Part shown: piece by piece, positions 16,347-25,000 of the stretch
Layout of the letters: every line of letters starts with the position of its first letter
How positions within the stretch are numbered: position 1 is the first letter of the stretch
From: a virus
IMG/VR virus record: IMGVR_UViG_3300003937_000081
Span: 1-64,000 of that record
Reading direction: 5' to 3' (one strand)
Length of the DNA: 64,000 nt
Notes under the pieces: model-generated
Database searches by the model: none
What the model was told of the DNA's origin: nothing
Seen by the model: only the letters and a program-made list of their open reading frames with translations
Made by a program: the position numbers and the translations under genes

Positions 16347-17711
16347 TTATTGCATAAATTGTTTTTCGCGATCCTCTTCAAGATCCTCAACATTGTGTAC
16401 TATTATACCATTTGCAAAATAAACATCAGCTTCTTCTACGTTAAAGGAATATGTTGTAAATCTCTCAGGTACCGCTATCAATTCTATAGATGTAATATCT
16501 ACCCATTCATTGTCTTCATTTAAGAGCCAATCAGAATTAACAATATCTCTTACTTGTTTGAAGTAAATATCTCCTACAGTATCTTTTACTAGGACAGGAT
16601 GTTCTTCTGTGATTTTTAATAATCCATTATTGAAGTCATAATATTTATCGAATTCTAAAACAGTAACATTAGTAACAGTCGTGTTTGTATACACAGATCC
16701 AAGAGTTTCTTCTCTTCTTTTCCATGATTTCCACTCTCCATCTAAACTAAATCCATCAAAATTAACAGATAATAAGTTATCTCCTACAACTACATCTTCT
16801 ACTAATTTAGTTTCACCATTAGCTAACGTAAGTAATTCTCCAGCTACGTGACATCCGCCTCCGCCGCCTCCGCCACTATACGATGGCGTTGAAGATGGAA
16901 CTGGTGTTGCAGTTGGATTAGGAATTGGTGTTGCAGTTGGTCCCGAACCTGAACCAGAGCCTGAACTATTAGTTGGACTTGGCGTAGCTGTATTTTTAGG
17001 ACCTGAATCTGCTTCAAGCGTACAATACCAAGTATCTGATGTGCCATATGGTGCACTTACTGTACAGTTAACATTCAGATCAGCAATTGGTGAAAAAGTT
17101 TTTGTAAACCTATAAGTTCCAGTAAATACGTTCGAATTGTTTGTTACAGTTGGTCCAGTTTGATTTGAACCACTAACACCATTGGTACTAAAATTACTTG
17201 GCGCAGCTGGACTAGTGTTACCATCTGCTACGATTGTATATGATACATCAGTATTAAGACTACTAGGTGCAAATATAAATCTATTACCAGACGTTGTATT
17301 AGTTGCAAATGTAAACGTTGGGTTTGGACCAGGTGTTGGTTGAACAGTTGGAACTGGCGTTGCAGTTGGTGGAACTGGCGTTGCAGTTGGTGGAACTGGC
17401 GTTGGATTTGGTACGTTCGTCGGAGCTGGCGTTGCAGTCGGAACCGAAGTCGGAACTGGCGTTGCAGTTGGATCAGGCACACCTACACCCTCAGCTTGAT
17501 TCACAGTTATAGTGTCAACCGTTGTTGAATTAGCATGTCTAACAGTAAGTGTCGCACTACGTGCATCACCTGTGTTTTCTTGAAGTGTAATTGTCCAGTC
17601 ATCGGAGTTAACAGAAACTCTTGTTATAGTAATCCAATTAGGAGTAGCATCCCATGAATAGGATGTACTTACCGGTGTAATTGAGACAGTTCTTGTATAA
17701 TCGTAGCTCAT
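16347..17711 (-). CDS. BACON-domain tail protein with C-terminal Hint (intein-like) domain
   Basis: A 454-residue mosaic. Residues 1-76 match a BACON domain (WDATPNWITIT, GDARSATLTVRHA, TITVNQAEG), a Bacteroidota Ig-like fold often linked to carbohydrate or mucin binding. A Pro/Thr linker of PTATPVP repeats (about 80-130), a beta domain (about 131-245) and a second Pro/Thr and Gly linker follow. Residues 287-440 are a Hint domain: Cys287 after seven glycines (CHVAGELLTLANGETKLVED), the His of TEEHPVL and the terminal NGIIVHN. After the final Asn is Val rather than Cys, Ser or Thr, so full splicing is unlikely and N-terminal cleavage or ester transfer is more likely. It is in the fibre block and is probably an adhesin. 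Confidence 0.75.
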   Translation of the reverse strand: MSYDYTRTVSITPVSTSYSWDATPNWITITRVSVNSDDWTITLQENTGDARSATLTVRHANSTTVDTITVNQAEGVGVPDPTATPVPTSVPTATPAPTNVPNPTPVPPTATPVPPTATPVPTVQPTPGPNPTFTFATNTTSGNRFIFAPSSLNTDVSYTIVADGNTSPAAPSNFSTNGVSGSNQTGPTVTNNSNVFTGTYRFTKTFSPIADLNVNCTVSAPYGTSDTWYCTLEADSGPKNTATPSPTNSSGSGSGSGPTATPIPNPTATPVPSSTPSYSGGGGGGGCHVAGELLTLANGETKLVEDVVVGDNLLSVNFDGFSLDGEWKSWKRREETLGSVYTNTTVTNVTVLEFDKYYDFNNGLLKITEEHPVLVKDTVGDIYFKQVRDIVNSDWLLNEDNEWVDITSIELIAVPERFTTYSFNVEEADVYFANGIIVHNVEDLEEDREKQFMQ

Positions 17712-17749
17712 TTTATTATTTATGTTTTTATATTTATCTTGTTTTTATT

Positions 17750-19090
17750 TTAATAACTATTAGTTCCCGAACCTGTTCCAGAGCTAGTTCCTCCGCTTCC
17801 AGTTCCCGAACTAGTTCCTCCTCCGCCTAAGCTTTCACCATCATCTTCGATAATTTCGTTATCACCACCTGAACCTGTTCCTGATCCTGTTCCTGAACCA
17901 CCACCACTAGTTGGCGTTGCAGTTGGATTTGGCCCTGATCCACTGCCTGATCCACTAGTTGGCGTTGCAGTTGGATTTGGCCCTGATCCACTGCCTGATC
18001 CACTAGTTGGCGTTGCAGTTGGATTTGGTCCCGAACCACTACCCGATCCACTAGTTGGGGCTGGGGTTGGTTGTGCCGTTGGATTTGGTGTTGCAGTCGG
18101 ATTAGGCACACTTGAACTTGGTGACCCGTCACTATTTGCATTAATGTTTCCACCTCCAATAGAAATAGTGTCAGTTACTACTGGACTTCCATCAGCATAT
18201 GCATCAATGTTTCCACCTATAATTCCAATACTATCTGCTACTCCGCTACCACAATCTGTACACAATTCTCTCCACTCTGGTGAACCACCGTTGTAATAAT
18301 AAGCTTCAGCGATATCTAAATCACTATTAAATCTTATCATACCTACTTGTGGATTTAATGGTCTTTGTCCAGTTCCACCATAAGGCAACCTTACGTAACC
18401 TTTAAATTCAGCATTTATATCTACATCCAATATACCATTACCAGAAGTTTCTAAACTAAGGTTATTTGATCCAGTTGTTTTAATTGTTACGCCTTCACCT
18501 TGAAAATAAGCATTAGAACTTGTAGCAACTAAAGATATCTTATTAGTAGTTGCGCCGAACTCTATGTTACTGCTACCAAAATTATTTTTAAAAGCAAATC
18601 TTTTATAAGCTCCACTTTCTTCACTAGTTAATACTAAACCATGAACAGAGTCATGAAATAATTTTAGATAATTTGCAAAAACACCATCGGTTGCTATTGT
18701 TAATCTTGCATTTGTTGAAATATCACCGTCATTAGAATCTTCTTCAAATGTAGAATCCCCTAACCAAATTATAGGAAGTTGTAAATCAGTTCCTCTTTTT
18801 GGTTTTAGAATAGTAACCTCATTTTGGCCATCTGAATTAGCATCTAATTCAACTTTATACCATGGACTATCAGTTGCCCCTGAATCTCCTTTTAAACCAG
18901 TATTACCAATCTCACCTTTTTCTCCTTTTTGTCCAGTAGAACCAACTTGACCTTGATCTCCTTTTTGTCCCTTGGGACCGACAGGTCCACCTCCATTTGC
19001 CAATATTTGGTCAAAGTTATAGTTGATTTTTTCAAACTTAATAGAGTTCGAATCACTCGGGTGTAGTATCTCTTGAATGTTAATTGCCAT
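17750..19090 (-). CDS. Collagen-like fibre protein with Gly/Ser-Pro/Thr tail
   Basis: A 446-residue fibre candidate. The N terminus (ILHPSDSNSIKFEKINYNFDQIL) resembles the attachment end of the 32922-33488 protein. Residues 35-72 are an uninterrupted Gly-x-y collagen-like run (GPKGQKGDQGQVGSTGQKGE). A beta-rich body (about 75-270) contains the peptide GGTGQRPLNPQVGMIRFNSD, common just before the end of phage fibre bodies. The C-terminal third is low-complexity, with 16-residue repeats of the NPTATPTSGSGSGSGP type and then Gly/Ser/Thr runs. Such a tail is probably a flexible tether. A promoter-like box lies 54 bases upstream, inside the preceding gene. Confidence 0.72.
   Translation of the reverse strand: MAINIQEILHPSDSNSIKFEKINYNFDQILANGGGPVGPKGQKGDQGQVGSTGQKGEKGEIGNTGLKGDSGATDSPWYKVELDANSDGQNEVTILKPKRGTDLQLPIIWLGDSTFEEDSNDGDISTNARLTIATDGVFANYLKLFHDSVHGLVLTSEESGAYKRFAFKNNFGSSNIEFGATTNKISLVATSSNAYFQGEGVTIKTTGSNNLSLETSGNGILDVDINAEFKGYVRLPYGGTGQRPLNPQVGMIRFNSDLDIAEAYYYNGGSPEWRELCTDCGSGVADSIGIIGGNIDAYADGSPVVTDTISIGGGNINANSDGSPSSSVPNPTATPNPTAQPTPAPTSGSGSGSGPNPTATPTSGSGSGSGPNPTATPTSGSGSGSGPNPTATPTSGGGSGTGSGTGSGGDNEIIEDDGESLGGGGTSSGTGSGGTSSGTGSGTNSY
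17904..18047 (-). repeat. Three tandem 48-bp repeats coding for a 16-residue linker
   Basis: Three head-to-tail units starting ccactagttggcgttgcagt at 17904, 17952 and 18000, with a partial fourth at 18048. Units 1 and 2 appear identical; unit 3 differs at several third-codon positions. They encode the Pro/Thr-Gly/Ser linker of the fibre gene and would allow copy-number change by slippage. Confidence 0.9.
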
Positions 19091-19091
19091 T

Positions 19092-22000
19092 TTATGACTT
19101 TATTTTTATCATAGGTTTAATGTCGTAAGAATATCCTAATCTTTTATTATATATCAATCTAAAATTCATAGGCTTTTGTTTATGAGATTTAAATCTAAAA
19201 TTGTTGTCTGGTGTAAACCCACCAGCACGAATATCTTCACCTATATTTATTATTGATGAAGGTCTTCCTTTAAAGTCTCTAGTATATAACGATATAGAAT
19301 CTACTACAAATTTTTCAATAATATTATTATTAATATAGAAATTTGCGTCATCGATCAAAGTTGTTTTATCCCCAGCTGAATCTTCAGCATTCACATACTT
19401 ATTTATTACATCAAACACTCCGTCATTTCTTAGTAATCTAGTAGCAGCATCAGTAATATAAAAATCTGCAACTATTTGTTTTTCATCCTCAAATACAGTT
19501 ACTTCAGCCTTATTTATACCATTCTTTAAAATAAAATCTAAATCTTCTTGACTATCTACATTTTCATATGTAAAAGAAGTAACATCATACTCGTTTTTAA
19601 TCTTCATCGTAGTAGATCCAAGATAAGATTTTTCCTCTGTATTATCTAATGTACCTGGTATATCTTCAGATTTTCCACCTGATAATGCTCTAGTATAATA
19701 ATTTGCATCCCATGAAGATCTAAATACGTTTACATCTTTTTTAGAAATAGCGATTTCATTAATACGAGGGTACAATGGTAATTTATCAGAAGATTCTGAG
19801 AGTTTGGTAATACCGTTTGGATTTATTTCATTTACTTTATGATAAAAATGATTTTTTATAATGCCCCAATTAGAATCATGTATATCATTATCTATAATAA
19901 GACCTACATTGAACGTAGTACCACATCTATTATATCTATTATAATATGATTTGGCAGTTTTTAATTCATATGAGTTATTCATGGCATGTTTGTATAAAAA
20001 TGACTCAAATACAGACTCTCTGTTATCTACAGTGGCTTGTACTCTATTAGATTTAAAATGAGCATACATGTCAGTAAATGTAACAACTGGTTTAAATCCT
20101 ACAGTATATGATCCACTGTGTCTTATTAAGAATGGATAATATTCAGCCTCACTTGATTTAATTAAATTATAACCAATAATACCTTTAAACAATTTAAAAC
20201 TTTTCGGTTTATCATTATCTTCTTCTACAGAAAGTGTTGCATATTTTACAATTTCATTTCCATCTTCAAAATTAATAGTAAATCTATTTGCATTTATTTC
20301 TCCATTTTCTTCTACCGTAGTATACTTAACACTATCATCATTTAAGTTTATCATTTCAGCAACACTGTTAATAGATAACTTTTCTAGAAGAGCTTTGTGT
20401 ATGTTTGTACCTCCGTCCTTATAGTAATACTTTATTTTACTTTGTAAATAGTTAGGTAAAAACTCAACATCTAAAACATCATATGGATCATTTACGTTTA
20501 CAGGTTTCCCTTGTACTTTAATTGAATTATCATCTTCTACTGTATAAATTGAAAACTTATAAATTGTATTTCCAGGTGTTTCAGGATATAAATCCATTAA
20601 AACCTCACCATATAACCCATTCTCTCCCAATAAAATTTGATCATCAAACTTAGGTGTACTTCCATCAATATGTGTAATGCCATCTATTGTATATGGTAAA
20701 TCCCCTGAAAAATCAGCTTGATTCCAATTCAATGCACCGTCAAATGACGTATTAGCATAAATATAATCTTCATTAGTATGATCATATACTATTTTATGAT
20801 TTAGTTCATATAACAATTTTCTATTCATATTTCCTTTTACCCAATAATCACTAAGATTCATTGTGATAAAAAATATTACAAATTTAAACTTCTTATTTTG
20901 AATAACCTCAAACTCTATATCATTGGTTTCAGTATCTGTATTTGTCTTTAATAAAACACTAAATTTATAACCATTAAACTCACTACTTTTAACAAAATCA
21001 AGTGCAGTTTTATTGGCAAATTCCTTTCTATTTTTTAATACAACCTTTAAACCCTTAAATATAGTGTTAGCAAAAGCATTTGTATCGCCGCCATCTATCA
21101 ACGTATATTTCTTCTTTAATTCTGTTTTAAAGAATGTATTATTAATATCATCAGGATTTAAGTATCCCTCCGTGTACTCTCCGAATTTTTGAAATATAGA
21201 ATCGAGATCTTCTTTATTTAGATTTTTTTCAAATCCTTCAGAAATCATAAATTTATCAAAGTAATTGTTTTTAGTACTTTTAAATAAATCAGATGTTAAT
21301 TCAAAATCTTCAATGAAGTTTACATATGAAAATCCTTGGTTTAATTCATCATATCTTAAATACTTTGGATTTTTATCCATATAAAACCATTCATGTGTCA
21401 TATCGTTTTTACTACGACCGACCGCACTTAAATCAGGGGAGAAATTAGTTCTACCAAAGGCCTCATTAATATTCAAATAATATGGCTGTTCTTTAATATT
21501 TAATGAATCTTTTAAAACCCATTTGTTAATATTAGGAACTACTCTAGATTTAGTAGCAAATTCTTTTAACTCGTTTTCTTTTAGTCTATCAAATTCACTT
21601 GTAATATTTTCAGATAACTCTTCATCTATAGTTTCTTCAGATAATATTCCGGATAAATTAGAAAAATAATCAATCGGCTCTAATGCATAATTATCATCAA
21701 ATATGTCACTCGCAGCTAATACTGAATTAAACTCAGAAGTAATTGGATCTATGTTTAATATAGCATTTTCATATGGTTCGTAATTTATATTCTCTCTAGT
21801 TTCTAAAGATAACTCTTTTAGATCAGAATTTGAAGTGTCATAAAAATCAAAATCCATATCATATAGATTATATGCTGAGAATAAACCAACATGTACTATA
21901 TTATTATTAAAAACTCTTGTTTCTCCATCATTAATATCTGAATCTAAAGATAATATTATTTTAGATTTAGTAGAATCAATAGAATCAATATCTTCAACAA

Positions 22001-25000
22001 TATCTAATACCTTATTGTAAATACCCTCATAATTGGTTTCTAAATAATCTCCAGTAGATATTTCACTTAAAGTAGTATTATCAACAAACACCGATCTGTT
22101 ACGTGTGTTACCACCACTTAAATAATGAGATCTCCAATTTTCTTTTATAGAATTACTACTTTCTTTAAGATTTAGTATATTATTTAAATCTTCATTTTCT
22201 ACTTTGATAAAATCAGTAACGTTCTCTTTGTTAACCAATATAACATGTTGATTTAATCTATAACCAGGTATCTTTGTTTTTACAAAAATGTCTGAACCTA
22301 CGTTATACGAATCTAATTCACTATCATCATCATGTATTGCGGATGCCAACGCGGATGCTATATCACCTGTAGTCCCTTGATTAGAAAACTGCTGTCCTTT
22401 ATAAGTACCCTTTGGTAATGTGTAATTAGAAACATATGTTCTGTCTTGTAAATTAACATTAGACTGAAGTTGATCAACCCTAACAATAGAACTAATAGCA
22501 CCCGTGATTCTCATGTTAAGATCACCTAAATTTGTTTTGATTTCGGTTATAATTACAGATTTAGTATTATAATCAAATGTAATATTTAAGTTTGCATCTT
22601 TTGGTGTAGTTATAATGTTAGCTGCAGTAGTCTCAAAATCAACACCTAATTGTACATCATTATTAAACAAATTAGATATCACACCATTGTCTTCTATTTC
22701 AATATTAATTAGTTCTCCAGGTGTGTGTTTAACAAACGTAAACTTGTATGATTCTTCTCTTGATTCTAATACCGCTATTTTATCAGCACCATCAGGTGTT
22801 CCTATTATTGTCATTTTAACAAAATCAAAACCTTGATCTTCATTTCTGGTTAAATTGACAGATCTACCAACATGTGAAATACCTATAGTATTTGATATAA
22901 TTTCATTATCACCGTCTACTTTAACCTCTAACTTAAATGGATCATAAAGACCAGTGTTTGATATCTTATAGAAAATATCATTTATCTTCACGTAACCTAA
23001 AGTTGGTGATGTAGACATTTGTTTATAACTAGGGATTGCCGTAACTGGATTTGTACTATCAACTAATGAATCAATTTTACCAAAAGTAATTACATTGTTA
23101 TTATTAATAGAACTAATCTCACCTACACCCGAATCTATTGTGTCAACATATAATCCAAAATATCTACTAACACTATAATCTGCTCCACTATCATCATCGA
23201 ATAAGAATTCTAAATTCAATAAATTGGCACATAACATGTCGTTTCTTTTAAAACCATCAGTTATAAAATCATTAGCCTCAATAAGAGGTTTGTCAGTTTC
23301 TACAAAATCCTTGTAAATATATTCGCCCTTACTTGTTAATTCACCCGATTTTAAATCTATACCGTTGTAATTAGTATTTTCATTTTTATTAAACGAAACA
23401 GTTAAAGGTGCTTTAGGGAAAGTTTCCTGTTGTACATGAGTTCTGATATATTTTCCTAAATCTGATTCTTTTGATAAATCAAATGATTTAATTATCTCAG
23501 CATTTTTCAACATACTGGAAATTCTTTCAGCATTACTACTATTTGTATGAGTAGAATCCAATAGACTAGGATCTTTTACTTTAAATATTACAAAATTATT
23601 TGGCATATTGTTATCTGCCCATATAGGTGCAAACATTTTATAGCCTTCATCATAATTTTTAGAATAATTATAAGTTGTTCCATATTGATATTCCTCTTCT
23701 ACTTGTTTATTATAAGAATCATGAACCGTTAAATCAGAATTAGCCCTTTTAGTTAAATAAATTAAATCAGATGGAGTTCCAGTGGCTCTAAAAAAAGAAG
23801 CCACATCTTTAGCGTAATTTCCATTTGGATTAATAGGATGTTTTTTGTACTTTATTCCTGCTAGTTTTTCACTTGCATTTATACTCTCTAAATATACTGT
23901 ACCGCTAGAATCTGTAACTATTTTTATATTTCCAGATAATTTAGGATTAGTTCTTAATAAAGGCTTGGCGACATTATCTAACTTGTAATTAGTTTCTGTG
24001 TTAAAATTTGGACCTGCTTTAACAGAATCATAATCACTAACAAACGGGAACGTGTATGTACTAATAATTTCAGCTTCATTACCGAGAACACATTTAGTAG
24101 CTTCGGAATCTTCATAAACCTTAATAACCTCTTCACTAGCAAAACCTAGTTGAATTCCACTAGAAACAACTGGCCTTTGCCTAGAATCTAATAAATTATT
24201 TTTTAGTAATAATACAGCATCATCTATGTCTTCGGCTACAATATTAGAAACATATGCCAAACATTCTCCAGTGTTATTAGATGTAACTACATTTCCTATC
24301 GTTAAATTATCTATAAAATCTTTTATATAACTACCAGTGTCTCCTGAACTAATCGTATGTAGACCATCTATTACATATATTGGCCAAAATATATCTTCTG
24401 AATCATTTTGATCACTACCTTCGGGTCCTTCTATTTCAGGCATATAAGAGTAGAATGCGTAAAACATATTTACATCATTATTACCACTTGTTATATCATT
24501 TAGACCATTAATCTCAGGTCTATCATTATATGTTGAACACGAGCCCCAACTTACAATATCAGTTCCAACAACTAGCCTATTATTAATATCATATCCATAC
24601 CAATTTAAATTTTTACCATCACCAAGATTATCCCACGCTAAATGTCCGTCACCACCTTGTGCAAATATGTTAGATTCAAATAAATCTAAAGGATCTTGTG
24701 ATTGTGCACCTAATTGAGATTTGTATATGGCAATATTTGACTGTGCTAATTCTAACAAGTTACTAATTGCTGACGCACCTAAATCTCTACTAAACCATAG
24801 AGTAACATTTGTGAGTTCATTATCAATTTGACCCGCACAAAATTCATTTAAATTTGGATCCTCAAAGTTTGGTAAATACTGAACAGTTATTGGAAACGTT
24901 TCCTGTGGCACTTCTTCCTCACACTCAAAATCAAACCCACCTGAGTTTGCCTCATTGTTTTCTCCCCATGTATTAATAGATGATCTTTTATAAAATTTAT

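Noticed and set aside
16347-17711. A full self-splicing intein
   Set aside because: The residue after the terminal His-Asn is Val and only 14 residues follow, so there is no C-extein nucleophile; a cleavage-type Hint domain fits better.
17904-18047. Regular repeats that could suggest a CRISPR array
   Set aside because: The units are head-to-tail with no unique spacers and stay in frame as a protein linker.
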